This document shows positions 25,612 through 34,605 of a stretch of 64,000 bases of DNA, one piece after another; the stretch's first letter is position 1, and every line of letters starts with the position of its first letter. The DNA is from Devosia sp. 66-22. GTDB lineage: Bacteria; Pseudomonadota; Alphaproteobacteria; Rhizobiales; Devosiaceae. Below the pieces are notes generated by a model, which made no database searches, was not told the origin of the DNA, and saw only the letters and a program-made list of their open reading frames with translations. The position numbers and the translations under genes are program-made. The stretch covers positions 21,880-85,879 of the forward strand of contig MKUZ01000013.1 in NCBI GenBank assembly GCA_001899065.1, written 5' to 3'.

Positions 25612-27146
25612 ATAGCAGGCTCCAGGCTCTCGGCCGCAAGGCGGCGGCTGACCTTGCCGGTATCGGTTTTGGGCAGGCTGTCACGGAATTCGACGGATTT
25701 GGGCACCATGAACTCCTCGAGCGCGCGCGCGCAGTGGCGGATCACGTCGCGTTCGGTCAGGGCCGGATCGCTGGCCACAACGATCGCGTGGATCGACTGG
25801 CCCAGCACCGGATCGGAGCGGCCGACGACGACGGATTCGACCACGCCCGGACAGGCGCTCAGCACCGCTTCGACTTCCTTGGGCGCGACCTTTTCGCCGC
25901 GCGTCTTGATGATGTCGTCGGTGCGGCCGACAAAGTAGAGGAAACCATCGGCATCGGCGTAGAATAGGTCTCCGGTATAGAGCACCTTCTCCCACGGATT
26001 GGGGCCGGGCCGGAGTGCCTTGGCCGTCGCTTCCGGGTTGGCCCAGTAGCCCTGCATGACATGCGGCCCGCGGATGACGAGTTGCCCCACTTCGCCCGGC
26101 GCAACGCGCCTGCCGTCGTCATCGACAACAAAGGCTTCGGTATTGGGGATGGCGACGCCGACCGAGCCGGTCTTGTCGTCGAGCCGCGCCGGCGGCAGGT
26201 AGGTGCAGCGCTTGCACTCGGTAAGGCCGTACATCGAAAAGATCGTCGTGCCCGGCAGCAGCTCGCGCAGGCGCGCGATGTGGGCCGGCGGCAGCGCCGC
26301 GGCCGTGTTGGAGATGTAGCGCAAATCGGGGAAGCTGCCCGGCGCGAGATCCTTCATGTTGAGGATCATCGCCGCCATGGTCGGCACCAGCGGGAAGCCG
26401 GTGACCTTCTCGTTGCGCAACGTGGCAAAGATCGCCTGTGGGAAGGCGAAGGATTTCTCCAGCACCAGCGTCGCGCCGATCTTGACCGACATCAGAAGCT
26501 GATAGAGCCCGTAGTCGAACGCCAGCGGCAGGACGTTGAGGATGATGTCGTCGGGCGTATTCTCGAGATAGGTGGTGATCGACGTCGCGGCCGCCTCGAT
26601 GTTGCGGTGCGTCATCATCACGCCCTTGGGGCGGCCGGTCGAGCCCGACGTGTAGATGAGCATTGCGAGGTCGACGTCGATGCCCGTGTTGAGCGGCAGC
26701 GTGACAGGCGTTTCGAGCAGAGCGCCGAAATCGGCTGCGTCGGGCAGGCCCGGATGCGGATCGGTCAGCACCACGAGCGGGAAGCTGGCACCCAGCCCCG
26801 TCGCTTCCGTCACGATGCCGGCAAGGCGTGGCTGCGAGATGATCGCGCGCGCGTCGCAATTGGCAGCGATGTAGGCAAGCTTGTCGGCCTTGGTCGAAGC
26901 ATTGATCGGCGAGAACGTCGCGCCGGCCTTGAGCGTGGCGAAGATCGCGACGGCGGCTTCCCAGCAATTGTCGAGGAACACCAGGACGCGGTCGTCGCGG
27001 CCGACGCCGCGGGCCTTGAGCCCCGCGGCGAGCCGGTCCGACATCGCGTCGAGCTCGGCATAGCTGAGCCGCGTCGTCCCCGCCACGAGGGCCGTCTTGT
27101 CGCCGAACCGTGCGGCGCTCGCCGTCAGAAATGTCTCGACGCGCAT
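25608..27146 (-). CDS. Acyl-AMP ligase (acyl-CoA/ACP synthetase family)
   Basis: 512 residues, ANL superfamily. P-loop LIYTSGSTGRPKGV, the YGLTECKRC adenylate motif, YTGDLFYADADGFLYFVGRTDD hinge and the C-terminal lysine in PKTDTGKVSRR. The adjacent upstream acyl carrier protein gene, 15 bases away, suggests that it loads an acyl or amino-acyl group onto that carrier. The order carrier, ligase, NadE-like synthetase with tight coupling indicates one biochemical unit. It resembles ligases of exosortase-linked exopolysaccharide loci. Confidence 0.88.
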   Translation of the reverse strand: MRVETFLTASAARFGDKTALVAGTTRLSYAELDAMSDRLAAGLKARGVGRDDRVLVFLDNCWEAAVAIFATLKAGATFSPINASTKADKLAYIAANCDARAIISQPRLAGIVTEATGLGASFPLVVLTDPHPGLPDAADFGALLETPVTLPLNTGIDVDLAMLIYTSGSTGRPKGVMMTHRNIEAAATSITTYLENTPDDIILNVLPLAFDYGLYQLLMSVKIGATLVLEKSFAFPQAIFATLRNEKVTGFPLVPTMAAMILNMKDLAPGSFPDLRYISNTAAALPPAHIARLRELLPGTTIFSMYGLTECKRCTYLPPARLDDKTGSVGVAIPNTEAFVVDDDGRRVAPGEVGQLVIRGPHVMQGYWANPEATAKALRPGPNPWEKVLYTGDLFYADADGFLYFVGRTDDIIKTRGEKVAPKEVEAVLSACPGVVESVVVGRSDPVLGQSIHAIVVASDPALTERDVIRHCARALEEFMVPKSVEFRDSLPKTDTGKVSRRLAAESLEPAI

Positions 27147-27161
27147 CGTAACGATCCCGGC

Positions 27162-27422
27162 TCAGGCAGCGGCCTTGCGCTTGCTCTCGATGAACGCCGC
27201 CATGGCGCCGATGGAGTCGAGGTTCTCCGGAACAACTTCGGTGTCCTTGACGGAGATGCCGAAATTGCTCTCGAGGAAGAACACGAGCTCGAGCACGCCG
27301 GTGGAGTCCACCAGGTTGTTGTCGATCAGCGACATGTCGTCCGCGATCGCCTGGCTGGTGTCACCGAACAGGAAGCTGTCGATGATGAAGGCGCGGATGC
27401 TGTCCTTGATGGTGTCGGTCAT
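27162..27422 (-). CDS. Acyl carrier protein
   Basis: 86 residues, acidic, helical. The phosphopantetheine site is Ser40 in NNLVDSTGVLELV. AGGAGC precedes the ATG. It lies between the asparagine-synthetase-like gene and the acyl ligase on the same strand, and is clearly not the fatty-acid AcpP, which normally sits with fabG/fabF. It probably carries an activated acyl group for decoration of the polysaccharide. Confidence 0.9.
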   Translation of the reverse strand: MTDTIKDSIRAFIIDSFLFGDTSQAIADDMSLIDNNLVDSTGVLELVFFLESNFGISVKDTEVVPENLDSIGAMAAFIESKRKAAA

Positions 27423-27450
27423 AGTCTATGCTCCTTGAATCTTTCTGACG

Positions 27451-29400
27451 CTACGCGGCGGCTGTGAGCCGGCTGCCGGCGCTGGACGAAAACGTGCGGT
27501 CCCACAATTGGGTGGAGAGGATGCCTACATAGGCGGTGTTGTCGCGGAAACCGTCGACGCCCGACGTACCGGCCTTGGCCACGAGCTTTTCGACGGCGAG
27601 CGGATTGAACAGGCCCGTGCGCTCAATGGCCTTGGGCGCAAGCAGCTCGCGCACATAGGGGGGCGCGTCGGCCATCGCAAAGGCCTGGCTGTCGGGAGCG
27701 CGATAAGGCAGCTTGGTCCGGTTGGCGATCCGCTCGGGCAGAAGGTGCGCGGTGGCCTTGCGCAGGATATGCTTCTCGGTGAGCCCCTTGAGCGTCAGCC
27801 GCGGCGGAATGCGGCTCGCAAACTCGATCAGGCGATGATCGAGGAACGGGAAGCGGCCTTCGATGCCATGCGCCATCGCCATGCGGTCGCCCTGCGACGA
27901 CAGGATGTAGCCCGGCAGCAGGAAGCGCGTCTCGAGGTACTGTGCCTGGTGCTGCGGATGCCAGCGACCGAACGCCTCCGGCAACTGCCCGACCAGCGTC
28001 TCCGCTGCGTCGTAGCCGCCCAGCGCCTTGCGCAGGTCGCCCGAAAAGAACAGCTTGGCCGCCGCGGTGGAGCGCATGCGCGGACGATGCGAGGCCAGCG
28101 GATCGTCGAGCTCGGCGGACTTGGCGCCGAAGAACGCCGCAAGATACTCCGCCGACTGGTTCTGCAGATTCGGCAGATAGGGATAGAGCCGTTTGAACAG
28201 CAGCGGCCGGAAGCGCGAGCCGGGCTGGCGCGCGCTGAAGCGACGGATCTTGTCTTCCTTGAAGATGTCGTAGCCGCCGAACACCTCGTCGGCCCCCTCG
28301 CCTGTCAGCACGACCTTGATGCCGTGCTCGCGCACGAGACCGGACAGCAGGAACAGCGGTGCGGGCGCGGTGCGCACCAGCGGCCGCTCGGTATGGGCGA
28401 TGACGCTGGGGAAGCAGCTTGCGATATCGTTCGTGTCACAATGGACGTCCGCATGCAGCGTGCCCAGCGTCGACGACATGATCTGCTGGAACGCGCTCTC
28501 GTCATGCTCGGCGCTGGCGAACGACACCGAGAAGGTCGCGAGCCGCTGCGCCGTGTGACGCGTTGCCAACGCCGTCGTGATCGATGAATCGAGCCCGCCC
28601 GACAGATAGGCACCCACCTGCACATCGGCGCGCATGCGGATGCGGGTGGCATCGTCGAGCAGCGCCAGCAGCTCTTCGGCAATCTCGTCCTCGGGCCGCG
28701 TGTCCCCGGCGTCGCCCTGCTCGGGATAGTCGAGGCTCCAGTAGCGCTCGATGCGGCGCGTGTTGCCCTCGACCAGCATGAAGTGGCCGGGGGGCAGCTC
28801 CAGCACGTCCCGGAAGCCGGTGCGTGGCGGTATCGGAGCCCAGAGCGTGAAAATCTCGTCGAGGGCGAACGGATCGATCTCGGCGGAGACGCCGGGCACC
28901 GTCAGCAGCGCCTTGATCTCGGAAGCGAAGTAGAGGCCCCCCTGATGCTCGGTGTAGAACAGAGGGCGCACGCCCACCCGGTCGCGCGCCAGCATCAGGC
29001 GTTGCCGCGATCTGTCCCACAGGGCGAAGGCGAAATCGCCGTTCATGTGCTGCACGCAGTCGGGGCCATACTCGGCATAAAGATGCAGGATCACTTCGGT
29101 GTCGCTGCCGGTGCGGAAGCTGTGTCCGCGTTCCTCGAGCCCGGCGCGCAGTTCGACGAAGTTGAACACTTCGCCATTGTAGGCAATCACGTGATGGCCA
29201 TCGGCCGACGCCATCGGCTGTTGGCCATCGTGGAGACCCACGATCGACAGACGGCGATGGCCCAGCCCGATACCCGGCTCCGCCCACAGTCCGTCGGCGT
29301 CCGGACCGCGGTGCGCGATGGTCCCGTTCATCCGCGCGAGCAGGTGCTCACCGGCCGGCGGCGAGATATCTGTTCCTGTGTATCCAACGAGTCCGCACAT
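27451..29400 (-). CDS. asnB: AsnB-type glutamine-dependent amidotransferase
   Basis: 649 residues. The start at 29400 is chosen because it gives MCGLVGYTG, placing the glutaminase nucleophile at Cys2; an ATG six codons upstream would bury it. The N-terminal Ntn glutaminase domain shows HRGPDADG and YNGEVFNF. The synthetase domain shows AYLSGGLDSS and LTGEGADEVFGGYD. Members in envelope-polysaccharide loci amidate uronic acids or related acceptors instead of aspartate. A 16-bp palindrome overlaps the likely promoter. Confidence 0.9.
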   Translation of the reverse strand: MCGLVGYTGTDISPPAGEHLLARMNGTIAHRGPDADGLWAEPGIGLGHRRLSIVGLHDGQQPMASADGHHVIAYNGEVFNFVELRAGLEERGHSFRTGSDTEVILHLYAEYGPDCVQHMNGDFAFALWDRSRQRLMLARDRVGVRPLFYTEHQGGLYFASEIKALLTVPGVSAEIDPFALDEIFTLWAPIPPRTGFRDVLELPPGHFMLVEGNTRRIERYWSLDYPEQGDAGDTRPEDEIAEELLALLDDATRIRMRADVQVGAYLSGGLDSSITTALATRHTAQRLATFSVSFASAEHDESAFQQIMSSTLGTLHADVHCDTNDIASCFPSVIAHTERPLVRTAPAPLFLLSGLVREHGIKVVLTGEGADEVFGGYDIFKEDKIRRFSARQPGSRFRPLLFKRLYPYLPNLQNQSAEYLAAFFGAKSAELDDPLASHRPRMRSTAAAKLFFSGDLRKALGGYDAAETLVGQLPEAFGRWHPQHQAQYLETRFLLPGYILSSQGDRMAMAHGIEGRFPFLDHRLIEFASRIPPRLTLKGLTEKHILRKATAHLLPERIANRTKLPYRAPDSQAFAMADAPPYVRELLAPKAIERTGLFNPLAVEKLVAKAGTSGVDGFRDNTAYVGILSTQLWDRTFSSSAGSRLTAAA

Positions 29401-29432
29401 CGGCCACTCCGTCAGCAACGTGCTGCTGAACT

Positions 29433-29448
29433 GGGTCTATATAGACCC
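29433..29448. promoter_or_regulatory. 16-bp perfect palindrome upstream of asnB
   Basis: GGGTCTATATAGACCC, 33 bases before the asnB start, in a GC-rich background. The TATATA core could be the -10 element for the minus-strand asnB/ACP/ligase/nadE operon, so the dyad may be an operator overlapping the promoter. Confidence 0.5.
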
Positions 29449-29507
29449 TCTCGTGTGTCGGAATCAGCACTTGGCGATGCGTGCCGGTGAGGTTTCATCG
29501 AACATTC

Positions 29508-30710
29508 TTAACGCGGGAGGGCCGCGCGCTGCAGGCTGCGGCGCAGTCCACGCAGCACCACCCATTTGTACGGCCGCAGCTTCTGCCAGAACCGGGTAGC
29601 AGAAAGGCGTTCTTTAATTGTGCGTTCGGTCAAAATGAAGCGGCCGCGCAGTGTCGCCAGAATGGTCGCCTGCCGCAGCGGAACAGTGACATCGCAGGCG
29701 GCGAGCTTCCACGGTTCGTCGCCGATCCCCAGGTCGAGACACCAATAGCCCCGCTCGGCGAGATGCTGCAGCAACTGGTGATGCAGCACGCGCCCCGGCG
29801 AATACTTGGTCCACTCCCCCGCCTCGAAGGTGATGAACAGGCCGTAATAGTGCCGGCCCTGCGTGACACCCCACAGCGCTGCGATCACCTCGTCCTTGAC
29901 CATGAGTGCCGACAGATGCAGCGCGCCGATGGCGGCGAAGCGCTCGGTACCGAGCGTGAAGAAGTCGCGCTTTTCGGGATGAGCATCGAAGCCGGGGACG
30001 TGCGTCTCCTCGAACCGTCGCTGCTTCTGCTCCAGCAGCGCGGCAAGGATGAGCTGGCGTTCGTCGGCGGTCTCGGCGACGAGCAGCCTGCAGCCGCCCA
30101 GCCGGTCCAGCGCACGGAAGCGGTTGCGGAGGTTCTTTGCGCCTTGAATGTGCTGCTCCACCTCGCTCCAGGGCTGGTCGAGGTTGGCGAGATGGCACGA
30201 TTCCGGGTTGGCCCGATCGGTCAGCAGATAGAGCGGATTGACGAGACCGCCGACATGCTCGGGCATCTTGTCGAGCCGGGCGATGTCGAAGGGCGGCAGC
30301 CGCGCGGTGATCGCCCGCCACAGCGCGGTGGCCGACTGCCGCGTCCAGGTCACGGCCGTGGGAAAGAGCACCGGCGCGTTGTAGTCGGACACGCCCATGT
30401 CGGTGAAGCCGAGGACGAGGCCGCCCTCGAGCGGACTGATCTGCAACGGCAGCATCAGCAGCGGGCGGCCGGCGGCGTCCCGCACTTCGACAAGGCATAG
30501 CTTGGACCCATGCGCTTGCCCATAGGTCGCCTGCCAGGTCTCGATGAAGGTGACAGTCTGGAAAGCGTGGCAGCGCGCGGGCGTGTCGGCGTCGCCGCCG
30601 CGTGGCCAGTCCGCCGAGACGTCGGCGGGACTGGAGCGGACGTCGACGATGAAGTCGGAGATGCTTGCTCGCCCGGTGTCACGATCGACGCTGTCGAGAA
30701 CCTTAAGCAA
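29508..30710 (-). CDS. GNAT/FemAB-like (CelD/BcsL type) acyltransferase
   Basis: 400 residues from a TTG start at 30710; GGAG lies 6 bases before it, and the start overlaps the upstream stop by 8 bases. The C-terminal half has the GNAT fold seen in CelD/FemAB-like proteins of exopolysaccharide loci: KNLRNRFRALDR, ALMVKDEVIAALWGVTQGRHYYGLFITFEAGEWTKYSPGRVLHHQLL and CLDLGIGDEPWK. It probably transfers an acyl or aminoacyl group to a sugar, possibly from the acyl carrier protein encoded just downstream. Confidence 0.78.
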   Translation of the reverse strand: MLKVLDSVDRDTGRASISDFIVDVRSSPADVSADWPRGGDADTPARCHAFQTVTFIETWQATYGQAHGSKLCLVEVRDAAGRPLLMLPLQISPLEGGLVLGFTDMGVSDYNAPVLFPTAVTWTRQSATALWRAITARLPPFDIARLDKMPEHVGGLVNPLYLLTDRANPESCHLANLDQPWSEVEQHIQGAKNLRNRFRALDRLGGCRLLVAETADERQLILAALLEQKQRRFEETHVPGFDAHPEKRDFFTLGTERFAAIGALHLSALMVKDEVIAALWGVTQGRHYYGLFITFEAGEWTKYSPGRVLHHQLLQHLAERGYWCLDLGIGDEPWKLAACDVTVPLRQATILATLRGRFILTERTIKERLSATRFWQKLRPYKWVVLRGLRRSLQRAALPR

Positions 30711-31824
30711 AGGCGTCTCCCACCAGCCGCGACCAGCGCTCGCCCACTAAGCCGTTGAAAGCGGCGTCGCCGCGCTTGAGGCGCTCCACGAGCACCGGAT
30801 CGCGCGCCGCAACGACGCTGGCGCTGTGCCGGAACATGAGGCAGCGGCGCTCGAGCAGGGCGTCGAAGGTCGCCGGCGTGGTGCGCCCGCGCACCGCAAC
30901 GGCGCCCTGATCGGCCGCGTCGCGCAGCAGGCAATCGAGCACGATGCCGGCCCGCTCGGGCGACGCCAGCACGTCGAGCACGCGCGCCGTCGCGCCGGGG
31001 CGATGGTAGTAGATGAAGCATCCCAGCGTCGCGCCGCCGCGTGCGCGCACCACGCAGATGCGCAACGCGCCGTAGTCGGATTTGTGCTGGAGGTCCGCGA
31101 GCACCTGTTGCAGCGCCGAGTCAGACCAATGCCGCTGAATCGGGAAGCTGTCGGTGAAGCGCCGGATCTGCGCCGCGAAATCGGCCAGCGACACTGGCTC
31201 GACGGCAAGGCCACCGGCGATCCTGAAGTCGTCGGCCAACGCGGCCCAGCGCAGGCCCCGCTCCGATCCGCCGCGGGTCATGCGCCGGTCGACGAGGCCG
31301 GCCACGGGCGCGAGGGCGCGCAGCGCCCCCACCCGCCGCGCCATCGTCTCGATGGCAAAGCCGCCCGGGCGAATGACGCGCACCCAGTCGAGGCTGTGGC
31401 GCGTAAGCACGCCGCCCTGGAGCTGCCGCCACATGGTGAGCGTCGCGTCCCCGGCGGTCTCGCTCAGCGACACGTCCTGTCCTCCAGCGAGGAACGCCTT
31501 GAGCAGCCGCGCGCCAGCAAGCGGATCCCTCTCATGCCCGTCGACCATGAGCGCCCCGCATACGGCGGCGGTAATGGGCTTGTCGTCGAGCACGAAGGGT
31601 TGCGCCGTGACGCCGAGGAAGCCGGCAACCGTCCCGTCGTCGCGCTGATAGACCAGCGAGGGCAATGACGGATCGGCGAACGGCCCGCTGACGAACAGCT
31701 GGTCGAGATAGTCGGCCAACGCCGCGCTGGCCGGCTCCGCACTCTTGCGCAGCTGGGTCTGGAAGATCTGGGCGATGGCGCCGATGTCGGCGCCCGCGAC
31801 GGGTCGGACGAGGCTTGCGGTCAT
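30703..31824 (-). CDS. GNAT-like acyltransferase, paralogue A
   Basis: 373 residues from ATG 31824. The N-terminal part LVRPVAGADIGAIAQIFQTQLRK and the central GATLGCFIYYHRPGATARVLDVLAS fit a two-lobed GNAT protein. The C-terminal ending GERWSRLVGDAF is nearly repeated in the next gene (GESWSRLMTDF), so the two are paralogues. Substrate unknown. It starts 2 bases after the paralogue's stop and overlaps the downstream acyltransferase gene, so the three are co-expressed. Confidence 0.7.
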   Translation of the reverse strand: MTASLVRPVAGADIGAIAQIFQTQLRKSAEPASAALADYLDQLFVSGPFADPSLPSLVYQRDDGTVAGFLGVTAQPFVLDDKPITAAVCGALMVDGHERDPLAGARLLKAFLAGGQDVSLSETAGDATLTMWRQLQGGVLTRHSLDWVRVIRPGGFAIETMARRVGALRALAPVAGLVDRRMTRGGSERGLRWAALADDFRIAGGLAVEPVSLADFAAQIRRFTDSFPIQRHWSDSALQQVLADLQHKSDYGALRICVVRARGGATLGCFIYYHRPGATARVLDVLASPERAGIVLDCLLRDAADQGAVAVRGRTTPATFDALLERRCLMFRHSASVVAARDPVLVERLKRGDAAFNGLVGERWSRLVGDAFA

Positions 31825-31826
31825 GA

Positions 31827-32912
31827 TCAGTGGAAGTCGGTCATCAGGCGACTCCAGCTCTCCCCGGCAAGGCCGCCAATGTAGATGTCGTTGCGGGCGA
31901 TGGCGTCGCGAATGTCCTGATGGCGCGTCGCGACGCAGGTGAAGGCGCGATGGCGGAAGCGCATGCCGGGCAGCGGCGACAGCGCCGCCAGCAGATGCGG
32001 ATGCGCCGAACCGCGCGCCTCGACCACGCGTTCGGCCTCGAGCCGCGCATAGAGTGCGCGCACCACATCGGCCTCCTTGCCTGGACGGGCGAGGATATCG
32101 AGGACGCGCACAATGCCGCCCGCGCCGGTGAAGTAGGCGTAGCAGCCAATGGAATTGTCGCCGCCCACGGCGAAGAAACGCAGCGCTCCGAGCGGGCGGT
32201 TCTCCGACGCCATGCGGAGCTGCCATTCCATCTCGGTCCGCTCCCATTTCGGACGGACGGAGAAATGAGCGATCATTTCGGGAGCGCGCGCGGCATAGGC
32301 CGAGAGGCTGATCTCATTGTCCGCCGGCGCCACGATCGGCAGGCGCTTCATGCGCCGCAATATGGCGCGGTCGGGGAGCGTCCACAGCGCGTCGAGCGCC
32401 ACTGGCAGGCGGGTGCGGCGCGCCGCCGACGTCACCGGCCGGAACGTGCACAGCCAGTCGAGGCTGTTGACCGGGATCACCACGCTGCCACCCGCGGTCC
32501 AGTGACCGACGGCAGTCGTCGCCGCGCTGTCGGTGAACAGCATGTCCTGGCCGCGCGCCCTGAGCGACAGCACGATACGGGCCGCTGCCTTGGACTGCGG
32601 CACGCGCGACATGAAGGCACAGGCGAGGCGTGCGACCAGCTCGCGCCCGTAGGCGATGTAGGTGATCGGCATCAGCGCGATGGCGCTGCCAACCTCCTCG
32701 CCGTCCTCGCTGACGAGCCCGCCACCCTGCTCGCCCAATGGTCCGGTGAAGAACAGGCGGTGGAAGTATTCGCGGAATTCGGGATGGGGCGCCTTGGCAC
32801 CGGGGCGAAAGATGTCGAAGAACATCTGCTCGATAGCTGGGAGATCCGCGCTCTCGATCGGCCGCAGCCCCGGCTTGACCATCGGGCTCGATGTTTCAAC
32901 TTTGTCTTGCAT
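31827..32912 (-). CDS. GNAT-like acyltransferase, paralogue B
   Basis: 361 residues from ATG 32912; a start at the internal Met (MVKPGLRP, about residue 11) is equally possible because no strong Shine-Dalgarno is seen. It shares with the preceding entry the N-terminal LRPIESADLPAIEQMFFDIF pattern, the SIGCYAYFTGAGGIVRVLDILARP core and the C-terminal GESWSRLM. First gene of the acyltransferase trio. A dyad (32913-32927) lies immediately upstream. Confidence 0.7.
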   Translation of the reverse strand: MQDKVETSSPMVKPGLRPIESADLPAIEQMFFDIFRPGAKAPHPEFREYFHRLFFTGPLGEQGGGLVSEDGEEVGSAIALMPITYIAYGRELVARLACAFMSRVPQSKAAARIVLSLRARGQDMLFTDSAATTAVGHWTAGGSVVIPVNSLDWLCTFRPVTSAARRTRLPVALDALWTLPDRAILRRMKRLPIVAPADNEISLSAYAARAPEMIAHFSVRPKWERTEMEWQLRMASENRPLGALRFFAVGGDNSIGCYAYFTGAGGIVRVLDILARPGKEADVVRALYARLEAERVVEARGSAHPHLLAALSPLPGMRFRHRAFTCVATRHQDIRDAIARNDIYIGGLAGESWSRLMTDFH

Positions 32913-32927
32913 TTGAATAGAATTCAA
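32913..32927. promoter_or_regulatory. Dyad TTGAAT-AGA-ATTCAA
   Basis: Perfect 6-bp inverted repeat with a 3-bp centre directly abutting the first acyltransferase start. AT-rich in a GC-rich setting; may be an operator or part of a promoter. The remaining gap to 33118 shows no further clear signal. Confidence 0.35.
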
Positions 32928-33118
32928 TTTCAACCACGCGCGGTTAGTGGCGGCCTGACATGGTCTGGCTAGCACGCTGCAACCGTGGCGATTCATGTAT
33001 TCTCGTGGCGCGGTTAACACCCGGGCGCCCTTAACTACATTGCCCGATAGCTACCGAAAAACGCCACACTGTGCCGTATAGACGACGTGAGATTTTGAAG
33101 TAGCAGGCATTGCGGCAT

Positions 33119-34603
33119 ATGTACCAATCAGTCTCGACCGAAGCACGCCCGACGACGCCTGCCCAGGCCGCCCGCCCGCGGCGCCGCGTCGAGACGATCA
33201 TGGGCTATGACGGCCCCGAGCGCCGGGCACCGAGCGCTCCGGCCACACCAGTCGCGCCGCAGATTACGGTTGCGACAGTGCTCGGCTGGCTGCAGCGCTT
33301 CTGGTACGTCGTCGCGATCCTGACTGTACTCGGCGTACTCGCTGGTCTCGCCGCTGGAACGCTGATCAAGCCGCGCTTCACCAGCTATTCCGACCTGCTG
33401 GTCGACCCCACCAACCTTCAGGTGGTCGCCGACGACATCTATGCGCAGAACATCCAGGGCGAGGCACAGCTCCTCGACGTCGAGAGCAAGATGCGCGTGC
33501 TGACCTCGACCAACGTGCTGGCGAGTGTCGTGCGGACGCTGAACCTGCAGGACGATCCCGATCTGCTCGATCCCGAGTTCCCCCTCCTCGCTTCGCTGTT
33601 TCCCACCGACAGCGCCGGTCCCCGTGATCCGCTGAGCGACGCGGTTCGCGCGCTGGCCGAGCGCGTGAAGGTGCGGCGCGAAGAGCGCTCCTATATGGTG
33701 ACGGCCTCGGTGTGGGCCCGCACGCCCGAGAAGTCCGCAGTGCTGACCAATGCGCTGGTTCAGGCTTTCGTCGCCGAGCTCGCCAAGGGCGAGTCCGACG
33801 GAGCCCTTGCGGCCTCGACCGCCCTCAACGAGCGTCTCGACCAGTTGCGCGACGACGCGGCCGCCGCCGAAGCCGCCGTCGCCGAATATCGCCGCCAGCA
33901 TGGCCTGCCGGTGGTGGGCGCAACCGGGGGCGAGCAGCTCAGCACGCAGTCGGCGGTGCAGCTCAACGCGCAGATCGCCACGGCGCGCGAGGCGCTGATT
34001 GCGGCGGAGGCACGCTATGCCAACCTCACCGCAGGCGGCGCCAATGCGGCGGCGCAGGAATCGACGGTGCTCGCCGGTCTCCGGACCCAGTACGCGACAG
34101 CACGCCAGCAGGCCGAGTCGCTGGCCGCCACGCTCGGAACGCTGCATCCCAGCCTTGTGACCGCGCGCTCGGAACTTGCCTCGCTGCAGGGCGAGATCGA
34201 TCGCGAGGTCGGCCGGGTCGTGCAGACCGCCCGCAACGACCTCGATCGCGCTCGCACCGTGCTCGACCAATTGTCGGCAGCGGCCTCCGAGCAGATGAGC
34301 GACGTGTTCACCGACGACGATGCACAGGTCGAGCTGCGCCAGCTCGAGCGCAGCGCCGCCTCCAAGGTCGCGATCTATGAGGCCTATCTGAAGCGGGCGC
34401 AGGAAGTCACCGAGCGCAGCCAGATCAACACCACAAATGTCCGCGTGATCTCGCCCGCCGTCGCACCGATCAGCCGCAACTACCCGCCGCGCACCTTCGT
34501 GCTCGCCGGTGGCGGTCTGTTCGGCGGCCTGATGGCCGGCCTCGGCCTCGCCGCCCTCCTCGGCTTCGCCGTCCACGCGCTGGCGCGGCGCAAGACGGCC
34601 TAA
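33119..34603 (+). CDS. Wzz/GumC-like chain-length determinant
   Basis: 494 residues from ATG 33119; an in-frame TTG three codons upstream (33110) is an alternative. A basic cytoplasmic tail precedes the first membrane segment (about 60-80), then the Wzz periplasmic domain, long coiled-coil stretches (about 215-420) with TLHPSLVTARSELA as the HP motif, and a proline-containing second membrane segment (YPPRTFVLAGGGLFGGLMAGLGLA). No C-terminal tyrosine kinase. It should set polymer length and connect to the Wza-like lipoprotein. First gene of the plus-strand operon running to 39119. Confidence 0.85.
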   Translation: MYQSVSTEARPTTPAQAARPRRRVETIMGYDGPERRAPSAPATPVAPQITVATVLGWLQRFWYVVAILTVLGVLAGLAAGTLIKPRFTSYSDLLVDPTNLQVVADDIYAQNIQGEAQLLDVESKMRVLTSTNVLASVVRTLNLQDDPDLLDPEFPLLASLFPTDSAGPRDPLSDAVRALAERVKVRREERSYMVTASVWARTPEKSAVLTNALVQAFVAELAKGESDGALAASTALNERLDQLRDDAAAAEAAVAEYRRQHGLPVVGATGGEQLSTQSAVQLNAQIATAREALIAAEARYANLTAGGANAAAQESTVLAGLRTQYATARQQAESLAATLGTLHPSLVTARSELASLQGEIDREVGRVVQTARNDLDRARTVLDQLSAAASEQMSDVFTDDDAQVELRQLERSAASKVAIYEAYLKRAQEVTERSQINTTNVRVISPAVAPISRNYPPRTFVLAGGGLFGGLMAGLGLAALLGFAVHALARRKTA

Positions 34604-34605
34604 CG

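Noticed and set aside
22613..32912. A full exosortase/PEP-CTERM system, suggested by VanZ, AsnB, ligase, ACP and FemAB-like genes.
   Set aside because: No exosortase-like membrane protease and no PEP-CTERM tail were found among the proteins.
33001..33030. A second pair of TTAA elements suggesting another CtrA box before the Wzz-like gene.
   Set aside because: The spacing is 13 bases, not 7.
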